A stretch of DNA of 64,000 bases from CAWCWN01 sp963799245 (GCA_963799245.1 CAWCWN010000003.1:1364001-1428000), one strand, 5' to 3'. Shown: positions 8,541 to 18,155, numbered from the stretch's first letter. The notes: a model not told the origin generated them from the letters alone. A program made the numbers and translations.

Positions 8541-8573
8541 TTCTTAACCATTACTCAACCGATCCTCAACCGG
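8541..8573 (+). promoter_or_regulatory. 11-bp direct repeats, second putative operator
   Basis: TTCTTAACCAT, TACTCAACCGA and TCCTCAACCGG follow each other at 11-base spacing and share a CTNAACC-like core (CTTAACC, CTCAACC). This resembles the array at 6650-6690, so the same regulator may bind both. The downstream gene is decayed; the next intact gene starts at 9242. Confidence 0.45.
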
Positions 8574-8677
8574 CAATTAATATAACGATGATAAGATTAT
8601 CCACAAACGCTTTTAAGATGATTTTGAGGTATCTTGACATAGCTTGATGAAAGCTTCTTGCGGAATGCCTCTCCAAA

Positions 8678-8977
8678 ATGGATTGCTGTAAAGCAAATGA
8701 TTACCTTCATATTGATAGTATTGGATTCGAGGTTGAAACATTGATAAATAGACATTTGCATAAAGCTGGTCTTAAAATCGTCGAAGTTCCAAGCTATGAG
8801 CATCGGCGTATGTTTGGAGCAAGCAAACTAAATACGTTCCGAGATGGTTGGAGGGTGTTGAAAACGATTTTGAGAGAGCGGAGGAGTAATTTCGCACCTC
8901 TATCACAGCCGCAATGCGTTACTTCCCCATTTAGTGTAGCTGTCCAGCCATCAACGCCTGAGGAGATTGTTTTGTAA
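8678..8977 (+). pseudogene. C-terminal fragment of a GT2 polyprenol-phosphate sugar transferase
   Basis: The frame reads GFEVETLINRHLHKAGLKI, then EVPSYEHRRMFGASKLNTFRDGWRVLKTIL. This is the C-terminal end of dolichol-phosphate mannosyltransferase-like GT2 enzymes. The catalytic N-terminal 180 residues are absent, so the gene is truncated. It could be expressed as a 99-residue peptide, but no function is expected. Confidence 0.6.
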
Positions 8978-9061
8978 TTATTTGGAAACACTGCCTTTAT
9001 CCCTGTTGTTCAGCGCCAGTCATATCCTGAAGAGGCCATCTTCTAATCCCAGTTCGTTAGT

Positions 9062-9098
9062 TTTCGTTTTGCGCCACCGGAGGCGGCGCAAAACGAAA
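9062..9098. terminator. 14-bp perfect hairpin, terminator-like
   Basis: TTTCGTTTTGCGCC (9062-9075) pairs perfectly with GGCGCAAAACGAAA (9085-9098) over a 9-base loop. A T-run precedes it on the minus side and AAAGAAAAAGGGTTTTT follows it. It may terminate transcription before the GT2 gene at 9242 or be a repeated hairpin element. Confidence 0.45.
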
Positions 9099-9241
9099 GA
9101 AAAAGGGTTTTTGCGAGGATGCCTCGTGCTCCGGCAGGGACGTTGCCCCTGCACCCCGTGAGAATTTACCTGAAAATCTACCAAGGTAGGACTAATTACT
9201 GGTTTAAGAATGTGCCTATGAAGATAACAGAAGGAATGGAT

Positions 9242-10294
9242 ATGATAAACGAGTTCTCGATCTCTGTGATTATTTGCGCTTATAGCGAAAAACGGTGGCA
9301 TGAGCTTATTGCTGCGATAGAGTCGGTCCAACACCAGACGCTGCCACCAGAGGAGATCATTGTCGTTATTGACCATAACCCGAGTTTACTGTTGCGATTG
9401 CGAGAAAGCGTCTCAGGTGTGGTAGCAATGGAAAATAGAGAGGCAAAGGGAGCGTCCGGGGCTCGTAACAGTGGAGCAGCCGTAGCACAGGGCACAATTC
9501 TGGCCTTCCTGGACGATGATGCTGTAGCGCAAACCGATTGGCTTGAGAAACTGGCCGCTGCATGCTATACGAATCCAAACGTGGTGGGTGTTGGAGGTAA
9601 AATCGAGCCGCGTTGGAGTGGAAAATGTCCAACATGGTTTCCTGATGAATTCAACTGGGTAATAGGATGTAGTTACCGGGGTTTGCCGGTCAAGACTTTC
9701 TCTGTCCGCAACGTCATCGGAGCTAATATGGCAGTGCGAAAAAACATTCTGATATGCGTGGGTGGTTTTCGCAAATCTTTCGGAAATAATAAGGGTACCA
9801 ACATAACCTCAAACCGTTCGAAGTGCTTCCATCACCAAGCTGGCGATGAGGAAACAGAGTTCTGTATTCGTGTCACGCAACAGTTGCCAGAGAGCAAGTG
9901 GCTCTACAATCCATCAGCAGTGGTTCATCATTTCGTCCCTCCACAGCGAATGAGTTGGAGATATTTTCTGTGGCGTTGTTATGATGAGGGGCTTGGTAAA
10001 GCCAGCCTTGTCAAATTACATACTATCGCCAAAGGTCTCTCGTCGGAGAGAACCTATGCTTTCAAAACCCTCCCGAGAGGGGTCATGCGCGGCCTGGCTG
10101 ATACTTTTCTCCACCATGATTTGACCGGAGCTTGCCGTGCTGGAGCTATCGTGGTCGGATTGACAATAACGACGATTGGTTATTTTATAGGAAGTATCTC
10201 TTCCCCCATAACAACTCTCAAGAGTGCCGATCTGGCGCCGGTAGGTCAGCATTCTGTTGCGGAAATACCCTCACTTGTCGAGGTTCAACAATAA
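9242..10294 (+). CDS. glycosyltransferase family 2
   Basis: The protein has a GT-A fold nucleotide-sugar domain: SVIICAYSEKRWHEL at the start, GASGARNSGAAVAQGTILAFLDDDA with the DDD metal-binding motif, and a later ED-like region GDEETEF. It is about 350 residues if ATG 9242 is used. That start has AGAAGGA 7 bases upstream, better than the in-frame ATGs at 9119 and 9218. It should add one sugar to a lipid-linked repeat unit. It opens polysaccharide operon 1; sugar donor unknown. Confidence 0.85.
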   Translation: MINEFSISVIICAYSEKRWHELIAAIESVQHQTLPPEEIIVVIDHNPSLLLRLRESVSGVVAMENREAKGASGARNSGAAVAQGTILAFLDDDAVAQTDWLEKLAAACYTNPNVVGVGGKIEPRWSGKCPTWFPDEFNWVIGCSYRGLPVKTFSVRNVIGANMAVRKNILICVGGFRKSFGNNKGTNITSNRSKCFHHQAGDEETEFCIRVTQQLPESKWLYNPSAVVHHFVPPQRMSWRYFLWRCYDEGLGKASLVKLHTIAKGLSSERTYAFKTLPRGVMRGLADTFLHHDLTGACRAGAIVVGLTITTIGYFIGSISSPITTLKSADLAPVGQHSVAEIPSLVEVQQ

Positions 10295-11287
10295 ATGTTG
10301 CCGCTGAATGAGAAAAAAATACGAGGAGTTATGGTAAAACAATCCGCTAAACAGATACCTATCTTGATGTATCACAGCATTTCGCATTCATCGAACCCAA
10401 ATTTTAAAAGACTTGCGGTGTCGCCAGCAATGTTTGATAAACAGATGTCTTATCTCTCTGTACATCAATATACTCCCCTTACTGTTACCCAGCTCATGCA
10501 AGCGAAATCACAAAAAGGATGTGATTTGCCTGAACGACCTGTTGTGATAACGTTCGATGATGGTTTCGCCGATTTTTTTACCGACGCTCTTCCAGTACTG
10601 AAAAAATATGCCTTTCCAGCTACGCTTTACATTTCTACCGCATTTATTGATGGAACCAGTCGTTGGCTGCGACGCGAGAAGGAAACGGCGCGTCCCATGC
10701 TCACCTGGAAACAGATAACTGAAATCGATGCGAACGGTATAGAGTGTGGCGCGCACACACATACCCATCCACAACTTGATACAGTGTCTTTATCCAGAGC
10801 AAAAAAGGAGATCGAGTATAGCAAAAAGCTCCTGCAAGATCACCTGGGGCACGCGATCTTGAGCTTTGCCTATCCTTTCGGGTATCACACCACTCGCGTG
10901 CTACGACTGGTGCAGGAAACAGGCTTCCGCTCGGCCTGCGCCGTCAGATACACGATGAGTACAGAGGACGATAACCTTTTCTCGTTGTCGCGCCTGATGG
11001 TTGAAAATATGAGCGAAGAAGCCTTTGCGGCACTGCTGGCCGGGCAGGGAACTACGCCTGACACAGCAATATATACACTTTATGCCCGGGTTCTTAGGTT
11101 CGGCTGGCGACAGGTCAGGCGCAGTTTAAACGTTATAGAGCGGATCTTTTCCTGGCAACAGGAAGAGCATCATGAGAACTATGGCGAAGGAGATAACAAC
11201 TATGCAGATAGCACCGGCACTAGCGGAGCATACAGTTGTACCGGACTCAGGACCAGATTTTATCCCGGTGCTTCTACGCGAAATTGA
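10295..11287 (+). CDS. polysaccharide deacetylase (NodB domain)
   Basis: A carbohydrate esterase 4 domain is clear: IPILMYHSI at the start, VITFDDGFADFF with the catalytic DD, GAHTHTHPQL with zinc-binding His residues, and FAYPFGYH. It should remove N- or O-acetyl groups from a polysaccharide. ATG 10295 follows the GT2 stop directly; ATG 10331 with GAGGAG close by is an alternative. The last 29 codons overlap the next gene in another frame. No signal peptide is seen. Confidence 0.85.
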   Translation: MLPLNEKKIRGVMVKQSAKQIPILMYHSISHSSNPNFKRLAVSPAMFDKQMSYLSVHQYTPLTVTQLMQAKSQKGCDLPERPVVITFDDGFADFFTDALPVLKKYAFPATLYISTAFIDGTSRWLRREKETARPMLTWKQITEIDANGIECGAHTHTHPQLDTVSLSRAKKEIEYSKKLLQDHLGHAILSFAYPFGYHTTRVLRLVQETGFRSACAVRYTMSTEDDNLFSLSRLMVENMSEEAFAALLAGQGTTPDTAIYTLYARVLRFGWRQVRRSLNVIERIFSWQQEEHHENYGEGDNNYADSTGTSGAYSCTGLRTRFYPGASTRN

Positions 11288-12554
11288 ACTGGGCCAGCCT
11301 CTTCCTATACTCTTTGCCTTTGATGAGGCCAGAGGACAAACATATCAGCGCGTGCGCTGCTTGATTCGCTTACATACACAGCCACTAGGCCTGGTTGATT
11401 TCCACTTTGAGGAGGATAAACTCCTTCCTGCCGAATATGCATCACAAATCTGGCAAGTTCTGGGAGAACAGATCAACGAGCATCTGCAAGAAGATGAATT
11501 GCCAGACGTAACAGAGCTAGAAGCAGGTGGGTTGCCAGGCCTGCGTACACCGAAGTGTCTGGAAGAACGCGAAGCATTTCTCCAGAAAGCTCCGTTTGTA
11601 AGTGTAGTTCTCTCAACTCGGGACCGCCCGGAGCATCTGGCCCGTTGTTTGCCTGCCTTGCTTGCTCAGCAGTATCCATCTTATGAAGTGATTGTGGTCG
11701 ATAACGCTCCCTCAACTACTGCAACCGCTGATTTCATGCAGCGGATATATACAAACGAGCCAAAAATATGCTACGTTCGTGAAGACCGACCGGGCCTTTC
11801 CTGGGGTCGCAATCGTGGAATTCTGGAGGCGCGGGGGAAAATAATTGCCTTTACAGACGACGATGTAGTTGTTGATGCTCATTGGCTGACTGGATTGGTA
11901 AAGGGGTTTGAAGCAGCGGAGAATGTTGCCTGTGTTACGAGTCTACTTCTCCCACTGGAACTGGAAACTTTCGCACAGATGTGGTTTGAGGAATTTGGAG
12001 GGTTTAATAAAGGTTTCAGACAACGCATCTTCGACCGGAAAAGCGGGGGAGAAGATATTCCTCTCTATCCATTCACCGCAGGCAGGTTTGGCACAGGCGG
12101 AGGAATGGCATTCATCACAGCTTTTCTCCAGGAAGAAGGTAACTTTGACCCGGCTCTTGGCAACGGTAGCCCAGCGGGCGCGGGCGAAGATCTGGTCGCC
12201 TTCTTCCATGTAATTTCGCGTGGATACCGCCTGGTTTATGAGCCCGCTTCCCTGGTTTATCATGAACACCATCGTGATTATGCAAAATTAAGGAAGCAAC
12301 TTTATTATTACGGTTCAAGTGTCACAGCCTATCTGACCAAAGTTATGCTCAAAAATCCGTTGCTCCTGCTCAAAATCGCAGCCCTTATACCTCAGGGGCT
12401 TTTCTTCATGTTGAGTTCCCGGTCCGAGAAAAATCAGAAGAAATCTGTTCATTTCCCCAAAGAGCTAAGCAGTTTAGAGAGGAAAGGGATGCTTCAGGGA
12501 CCTTTTCTGTATCTCAAAGGTCGATGGATTTTCCATCGACTCATCTCTCATTAA
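11202..12554 (+). CDS. glycosyltransferase family 2 with N-terminal extension
   Basis: The GT2 domain starts near residue 135 with FVSVVLSTRDRPEHL and has ITFTDDDV-like metal binding (IIAFTDDDVVVDAHWL) and a conserved AGAGEDLVAFF motif. The first 130 residues are an extra domain of unknown role. ATG 11202 has GAAGGAG 9 bases upstream and is preferred over ATG 11172. The start overlaps the deacetylase by 86 bases, a long overlap that suggests translational coupling. A hydrophobic segment near residue 390 may touch the membrane. Confidence 0.8.
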   Translation: MQIAPALAEHTVVPDSGPDFIPVLLREIELGQPLPILFAFDEARGQTYQRVRCLIRLHTQPLGLVDFHFEEDKLLPAEYASQIWQVLGEQINEHLQEDELPDVTELEAGGLPGLRTPKCLEEREAFLQKAPFVSVVLSTRDRPEHLARCLPALLAQQYPSYEVIVVDNAPSTTATADFMQRIYTNEPKICYVREDRPGLSWGRNRGILEARGKIIAFTDDDVVVDAHWLTGLVKGFEAAENVACVTSLLLPLELETFAQMWFEEFGGFNKGFRQRIFDRKSGGEDIPLYPFTAGRFGTGGGMAFITAFLQEEGNFDPALGNGSPAGAGEDLVAFFHVISRGYRLVYEPASLVYHEHHRDYAKLRKQLYYYGSSVTAYLTKVMLKNPLLLLKIAALIPQGLFFMLSSRSEKNQKKSVHFPKELSSLERKGMLQGPFLYLKGRWIFHRLISH

Positions 12555-12596
12555 ATCAGAAATCGTGTGTAAATAGGATTGATGAATTTGAAATAA

Positions 12597-14216
12597 TTGA
12601 GGCCAAAGAATACTTTTATACAAGAAATACAATTATCAACAGAGGAAGCCGGCGTGGTCAGAAGGATAGTTCAATGGATAAAAAGTAATAAGACCTTACT
12701 GGTTAATGCTGGTTCCCTAGTGGGATCGACAGGAGTAACGTCGGTTCTTGGTTTCGTGTACTGGTGGTTTGCCGCGCGCCAGAACTCGCCAGAAGTAGTA
12801 GGTTTTGCCTCCGCAGCCATCTCAGCTATGACTCTACTAGGAACTTTTAGCATGCTGGGATTAGGCACCTTATTGATTGGTGAGTTATCGCGTCAGAAAG
12901 GCAAAGCGGCTTCGCTTATCAGTGCAGCGCTAATCCTGGTTGGGGGGGTGGGGGGCTGTGCCGGTATTGTCTACGCGGTGGTGGCATCATACCTTTCAAA
13001 TGATTTCCGCGTGCTAGGCGCAAACATCGAAAATATAACACTTTTCGCTGCTGGTGTTAGCTTGACCGCGATTACGCTGGTGCTTGACCAGGCGCTGATC
13101 GGATTATTGCGCGGTGAGTTGCAACTCTGGCGCAACACACTGTTTGCCGGAATAAAGCTCGCAGCCCTCCTTGCGGTAGATCTCTGGTTATCACATATCA
13201 CTGGATTGACGATTTATGCGACGCTGGTTGTCGGCAACGTCCTCTCATTAGTAGTCCTGGCCCTCTTTGCGCTGGTAAAACGTGTGGCACCGTCAAAGAC
13301 CTATCTGCCTCAGTGGAAATTACTACGGCAGTTAGGACCCGCAGCTTTGAAGCATCATACACTCAATATACTATTGCAAGCTCCTTCTCTCATCTTGCCA
13401 GTGCTGGTCACAGTAATGCTCTCATCGACGGTAAATGCCTGGTTTTCGATTGCCTGGAGCCTGTCGAGCATCGCCAATACAATCTCGGTGGCTCTCGCAT
13501 CTACACTTTATGCAGTGAGTTCTGCTCAACCATCTGTGCTAGCAAACAAGCTGCGGTTGACAATGAGCCTTGCATTCGTAGGGTGCATCCTGGTTAATTC
13601 TCTCATGATACTGGTCCCTGGGCAGGCACTGGGACTCTTCGGCCATAGCTATTCTGAACAAGCGGCCTGGAGCCTGCGTATACTTGCCCTTGAGTCATTT
13701 CCCTTTATTATCAAAAATCACTTTATAGCACTCTCGCGTATTCGTAAGCAGGTCGGGCGCACTATTCTCGTTACTATAGCTACTGGCTTGCTTGAGTTAG
13801 GTGCATCTGTGACAGGTGCGCATATGGGCGGCCTAAATGGGCTGAGCCTGGGCTGGTTCTCCGCTATGGGCATTGAAGCGGTATGCATGACCCCTACAAT
13901 TTATGCTGTTGCTCGCTCTGGAAAGGTCTCACAGCGTGTATCTCTGGAATCAGATCTTGCGGGAGCGCAGGCAACATGGCTCCTGGATACCTTAGCCTTA
14001 ACTGCTATAAGACCGGGCATTGTGGATGCGGATACACTACATTTGCAGAGTGTGGAAACAAGCACGCTGCGCTTACCGCGAATTGAGAAGGAGGTCAACT
14101 CTCCTGGTAATGATAGATCGCGTCTAAGACCTACTCGCCTAGAACGATTCTCCACCTATAAGCATAAAGCTGCTGTAAAGCATCAGGAGGAAAACGCTTA
14201 TGCCGAACAGTCATAA
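12597..14216 (+). CDS. Wzx-like polysaccharide flippase
   Basis: About twelve to fourteen hydrophobic helices and the order of loops fit the oligosaccharide flippase (MATE/MVF-like) family, which moves lipid-linked repeat units across the membrane. The first helix pair begins LLVNAGSLVGSTGVTSVLG. The long frame starts at TTG 12597 without a clear ribosome site; GTG 12654 has GAGGA 7 bases before it and may be the true start. The soluble C-terminal 80 residues are extra. A second flippase is at 47944-49674. Confidence 0.8.
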   Translation: MRPKNTFIQEIQLSTEEAGVVRRIVQWIKSNKTLLVNAGSLVGSTGVTSVLGFVYWWFAARQNSPEVVGFASAAISAMTLLGTFSMLGLGTLLIGELSRQKGKAASLISAALILVGGVGGCAGIVYAVVASYLSNDFRVLGANIENITLFAAGVSLTAITLVLDQALIGLLRGELQLWRNTLFAGIKLAALLAVDLWLSHITGLTIYATLVVGNVLSLVVLALFALVKRVAPSKTYLPQWKLLRQLGPAALKHHTLNILLQAPSLILPVLVTVMLSSTVNAWFSIAWSLSSIANTISVALASTLYAVSSAQPSVLANKLRLTMSLAFVGCILVNSLMILVPGQALGLFGHSYSEQAAWSLRILALESFPFIIKNHFIALSRIRKQVGRTILVTIATGLLELGASVTGAHMGGLNGLSLGWFSAMGIEAVCMTPTIYAVARSGKVSQRVSLESDLAGAQATWLLDTLALTAIRPGIVDADTLHLQSVETSTLRLPRIEKEVNSPGNDRSRLRPTRLERFSTYKHKAAVKHQEENAYAEQS

Positions 14217-14286
14217 GCAGAAGAAGAAGAAGAAGAAGAAGAAGAAGAAGAAGAAGAAAGATCAGCATACAGGAGACATACAATGA
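14200..14286 (+). CDS. 28-residue poly-lysine ORF between flippase and ATP-grasp genes
   Basis: The ORF begins ATG at 14200 after a perfect AGGAGG (14185-14190). It reads MPNSHKQ, then 13 lysines, then DQHTGDIQ, and stops at TGA 14284-14286. The first 17 bases overlap the flippase end and the stop overlaps the ATG of the ATP-grasp gene (ATGA). Twelve lysine codons are AAG in a row and the last AAA. Overlaps on both sides and the ribosome site suggest it is translated. It may act as a pausing leader for the next gene; no homolog is known to me. Confidence 0.55.
   Translation: MPNSHKQKKKKKKKKKKKKKDQHTGDIQ
14221..14256 (+). repeat. (AAG)12 microsatellite
   Basis: Twelve perfect AAG triplets lie inside the small ORF. 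Loss or gain of whole units keeps the frame and only changes the length of the lysine run. Confidence 0.95.
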
Positions 14287-15629
14287 TCAATGCTACGATA
14301 CACGGACTTCGTACTGATAAGGGTGAATTATCACAGCGGGCTGATGAGGGTTCGCATCCTGGCTTGCGATCTTTAACTCAGCATACGACATATGACGCAC
14401 TGGTGCTTGATGCGAACTCTCGCCAAGCTCTGGCGACGGTGAGATCGCTCGGCAAACGCAGATTGCGAGTAGCGGCGCTAGAAAGCGCCAGCGCTCTACC
14501 AGTTCCTGCCTTCTCGTCACACTGGTGCCAAAAGAAAATTGTTTGCCCGGCGCAGGAGGGAACGAAAGAATATTTGCTCTATCTTGAGTCAATACTGGAC
14601 TCTCTGGATGTACATGTGCTAGTTCCCACTTCGGACGGAACAATAGCCCTAGTACGTCAGTATCGGGAGAGACTCGAACGACGGATACGGATTGCCCTGG
14701 CAGATGAAGCTGCTCTGAGAATAGCTGTTAACAAGGAGCTAACACTAGAAGTTGCAAAGCGACTCGGTCTGGGTGTTCCCCGTAGCATGACTATCACAAA
14801 TGTAAGTGAGGTGGAGATAGCATTGCGCGAAATAGGGCTGCCAGCGGTGGTCAAACCAACAGAGTCGTGGGTAGAGGACGGACAGCAGGGAGTCAGGGTC
14901 GCTTCCCGGCTAGTGACGACGCCTGATGAGTCCCGCTGCGCCGTTGAGGAATTGACGCGCTTTGGCAGCACGGTCCTGTTGCAACAGTTTCTTTCAGGCA
15001 GGCAAGAGGGAGTAGCTCTCTTCCATACAAATGGCGAAATATATGCTCGTTTTGCTTACTGGTCCAAGCGCGAGGATCCACCACTGGGAGGGACATCGGT
15101 TCTGGCTCAAAGCATCGCTGGCCCACCAGATATTGCCGAGCAGGCAGAACGTTTAGTGCGTGAAATTGGTCTGCAAGGGTACTCACAGATAGAATTCCGG
15201 CGCGATAGCGCGGGAAAGCCTTATCTGATGGAGATCAATTCGCGTCTCACTGCCGGGCTTGAACATGCCATACAAGCAGGTGTTGATTTTCCGTATCTCC
15301 TCTATCAATGGGCAAGTGGAAAACAGATTGATACTGTGAAAAGTTATCGCACAGGCGTCTGGATGCGTTATCTCTGGGGTGACATCGCAGGAACAATAGC
15401 AGCAGTGCAGCAGCAAGGGAGACCTGGGGTGACTCCACCTGCGCGCGCCATTTTCGAATTCTGTACGCCCTTCTTTATTCCAATGAAATATGACTATGTA
15501 GATTGGAGAGATCCCATTCCGGTATGGATTGCGATAGCCGGTCGCGCACGCAGTGGGATGAAACGTATAGGCAATGCACTTTTTAGGAGAAAAAGGTTGG
15601 GAAGTGAGTTACCAGACATCGTAGAATAA
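14283..15629 (+). CDS. ATP-grasp domain protein (paralog of 23971-25284)
   Basis: The 448-residue protein has an N-terminal Rossmann-like domain (YDALVLDANSRQALATVRSL) and an ATP-grasp domain with IGLPAVVKPTESW and the metal-binding PYLMEINSRL. ATP-grasp enzymes join a carboxylate to an amine or thiol through an acyl phosphate. It is clearly related along its length to the protein at 23971-25284. AGGAG at 14271-14275 is its ribosome site, within the poly-lysine ORF. The substrate is unknown. Confidence 0.8.
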   Translation: MINATIHGLRTDKGELSQRADEGSHPGLRSLTQHTTYDALVLDANSRQALATVRSLGKRRLRVAALESASALPVPAFSSHWCQKKIVCPAQEGTKEYLLYLESILDSLDVHVLVPTSDGTIALVRQYRERLERRIRIALADEAALRIAVNKELTLEVAKRLGLGVPRSMTITNVSEVEIALREIGLPAVVKPTESWVEDGQQGVRVASRLVTTPDESRCAVEELTRFGSTVLLQQFLSGRQEGVALFHTNGEIYARFAYWSKREDPPLGGTSVLAQSIAGPPDIAEQAERLVREIGLQGYSQIEFRRDSAGKPYLMEINSRLTAGLEHAIQAGVDFPYLLYQWASGKQIDTVKSYRTGVWMRYLWGDIAGTIAAVQQQGRPGVTPPARAIFEFCTPFFIPMKYDYVDWRDPIPVWIAIAGRARSGMKRIGNALFRRKRLGSELPDIVE

Positions 15630-15654
15630 CAAGTCAGAAAGGCAGAAACTTCTC

Positions 15655-16717
15655 ATGTTGGAACAGTTGGAGACTGTGGTTGGGGCGTGCTTCTACTATA
15701 GCGGGCTGGTGAAACTGGCACAGACCTGGAGAAGAAGATCGGGACCTAAACTGGTGATTCTCTGTTACCATCGTGCATCTGGAGGACGCTTACGGAGCCA
15801 ACTACTCTACCTGAAACGCCACTATCGTATCCTTCACCTCGAAGATGCATTGGAAGAACTCTATGGGTTGACCAAAAGTGAGTGCCATAAGAAGGACCCG
15901 CGTACACTGCTGACTGTGGCGTTTGATGATGGATACCACGACAACTACACAGACGCTTTTGCTATCGCACGCGAACTGCAGATTCCCATTACTGTCTTTC
16001 TGGTCCCGGGCAACATTGAGAGCGGGCAGCCTTTTACATGGCTGGCGGGTGAAAAAGATCATCTCGTATCTTGCGCACAGGTAGATAAAGCAACGATCTG
16101 CGATCGTACCTATCTCCTGAAGAACCCGGACGAGCAAAAAAAGCTTGCGCAGACCATTGATGATCGGGTACGCTACCCGACTTCGATAAGCAGCCGTGAA
16201 GAGTTTTTGGCCTCTGTTCGTCAGATGCTTGCTGTGCCCTCATCGTTAACCGAGGGGGAGAGGGCGGATCTACCTCTCACGTGGTCAGAAGTGCAGGAGA
16301 TGGAAGAGAGCGAATGGGTCTCTTTCGGATCTCACACGATGCATCACCCTATGCTGACATCTCTGACTCGATTCCTTTGAAGTAGACTACGAACTCAGTG
16401 AATGTCGAGTGATACTGGAGAAGAGATTGGGGCATCCAGTGCGTACCTTTGCCTATCCTTATGGGGATTTTGGAGAAAGAGAGCTACAGGCTGTGCGGGC
16501 GGCAAATTACGGTTGGGCAGTAACAACAACTCACGGTTTCAATACCTCACAAACTGATCCACATCTTCTTTATCGTATAGTAGTAGGTCTACATCAACAC
16601 TGGTTAGTGGTCGCCGCCAAGGCATCTGGAGTGTGGGAGTTCTTCTTGCGTCCATGCCGTGCAAGCGTAAATTTTGTCAGACACATTATTGCCTCTCAAA
16701 GAGATACAGGGCGATAG
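15655..16717 (+). pseudogene. polysaccharide deacetylase with a single-base frameshift
   Basis: The first frame (15655-16380) holds CYHRAS, LTVAFDDGYHDNYTDAF and GSHTMHHPML; the second (to 16717) holds VILEKRLGHPVRTFAYPYGDFGE. Joined, they give a normal CE4 deacetylase of about 354 residues. Reading ACT then GAT while skipping the C at 16369 restores LTDSFEVDYELSE. So one extra base near 16369 breaks the gene. It is either a recent mutation or a sequencing error. The catalytic Asp and His residues are all in the first part. Confidence 0.75.
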
Positions 16718-16833
16718 TACTATTTGGAAAGGCAATGCCATGATATTGTGCTAACTCGTTTCATTAAGAGATATAAATTAGCACATGCAAGCGTCGGGGA
16801 GGAAAGGGAGATACTAGAGGCAATGGACAGGCT

Positions 16834-16859
16834 GAGGATAACCTATGAGGATAACCTAT
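16834..16859 (+). repeat. 13-bp tandem repeat before a GT4 gene
   Basis: GAGGATAACCTAT occurs twice in direct tandem, 24 bases before the start of the gene at 16883. It may be a simple duplication or a regulator site. Confidence 0.6.
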
Positions 16860-16882
16860 AAGGTAGCAAACAGGAAAGAACA

Positions 16883-18148
16883 ATGCGTATTTTAATGCTT
16901 TCACAATTTATCTATCCGCCTTCGTTAGGTGGTGAAGAGCGTTTTGTTACAGATCTCAGCTGCGAGTTGGCAGCCAGAGGACACGATGTCTCAGTTGTGG
17001 CCCTCTGGCAAAAGGGGTTCGCGGAATTCGAAATTCAGCGCGGGGTGCACATTTATCGGGTTCGTGGGACTATGCAAAAGATGAGTTTTCTCTTTAGCGA
17101 TAGCGACCATCCATATTCACCATCATTTCCCGATCCAGGAGTAATGCGCGAACTGCGCCGTATTATTCTGGAGGAGCGGCCAGAGATTGTCCATGCTCAT
17201 AACTGGATTGTCCACTCTTTTACGCCATTGAAGAGATGGAGCAAAGCCAAATTTGTGGTATCCCTGCATGACTACAGTCTCGTGTGTGTACAAAAACGCC
17301 TCATGCGCCGGGAAGTAAGTTGCACTGGCCCGGACACGATAAAATGCCTGGCGTGTGGCACGCAATTCTATGGCCCTGCCAAAGGTCCGCTGGCCACGCT
17401 TGCTAATTTCTACTGGGGAGAAAGGGAAAGACAGGCTGTTGATCTGTTCCTGCCCGTCAGCCAGGCAACAGCAGATGGGAATCAGCTGGACAAAGACAAT
17501 GTTTCCTATAAAGTCGTCCCAAATTTTATCCCAGACCATATAAACGCTATTGATGACGATGAAGATCCTCTACTCTCGCAGCTGCCAAAGGATGGTTTTT
17601 TATTGTTTGTGGGTGATGTGTCTTTCGATAAAGGAGCAGAGACCCTTCTTCAGGCATATGCAGAGATGAATACTCAGGTGCCTCTGGTATTCATAGGGCG
17701 CCAGTTTCTCACTGACCTGGGCGAGCGTCTTCCACAGAATGTTTTCCTGATGGGAGCATGGCCTCATGAGACGGTCATGGGAGCGTGGCAACGCTGTACG
17801 ATCGGGCTGGTGCCCTCGATTGTGGCGGATTCGTGTCCAACGGTGGCATTGGAGGCGATGATGATGGGCAAGCCGGTTATCGCTTCACGCATCGGCGGAC
17901 TTCCCGATGTCGTTGACAATGAGACCGGCTTGCTTGTTCCCGCCGGTGAACCTCAGGCACTACGGGAGGGCATCCAGTTTCTGTTAGATGATCCAGACCT
18001 GAGAGAGCATATGGGGGCCCTGGCAAAACAACGAGTTACAAGATTCCAGGCGACGTCAGTAGTCTCACGTTTTGAAGAGATCTACCAGGAACTTTTAGAG
18101 TCGGACTCAATCGGCACGAGTACGCTGGTAAACACCGGGAGTAAGTAA
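16883..18148 (+). CDS. glycosyltransferase family 4
   Basis: A two-domain GT-B enzyme of 421 residues. The N-terminus MRILMLSQFIYPPSLGGEER has the glycine-rich acceptor-side loop. The C-terminal domain has LFVGDVSFDKGAETLL and the donor-binding stretch PSIVADSCPTVALEAMMMGK, followed by PVIASRIGGLPDVV. It should transfer a sugar from a nucleotide donor. AGGAAAG precedes the ATG. It belongs to operon 1. Confidence 0.88.
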   Translation: MRILMLSQFIYPPSLGGEERFVTDLSCELAARGHDVSVVALWQKGFAEFEIQRGVHIYRVRGTMQKMSFLFSDSDHPYSPSFPDPGVMRELRRIILEERPEIVHAHNWIVHSFTPLKRWSKAKFVVSLHDYSLVCVQKRLMRREVSCTGPDTIKCLACGTQFYGPAKGPLATLANFYWGERERQAVDLFLPVSQATADGNQLDKDNVSYKVVPNFIPDHINAIDDDEDPLLSQLPKDGFLLFVGDVSFDKGAETLLQAYAEMNTQVPLVFIGRQFLTDLGERLPQNVFLMGAWPHETVMGAWQRCTIGLVPSIVADSCPTVALEAMMMGKPVIASRIGGLPDVVDNETGLLVPAGEPQALREGIQFLLDDPDLREHMGALAKQRVTRFQATSVVSRFEEIYQELLESDSIGTSTLVNTGSK

Positions 18149-18155
18149 AATTACA

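Noticed and set aside
8598..8606. Perfect DnaA box TTATCCACA
   Set aside because: Only one box, with no cluster, AT-rich unwinding region or replication gene nearby; it is likely chance.
9119..9241. Longer start for the GT2 gene
   Set aside because: The added residues cover a non-coding repeat-like stretch and are not GT2-like; ATG 9242 has the ribosome site.
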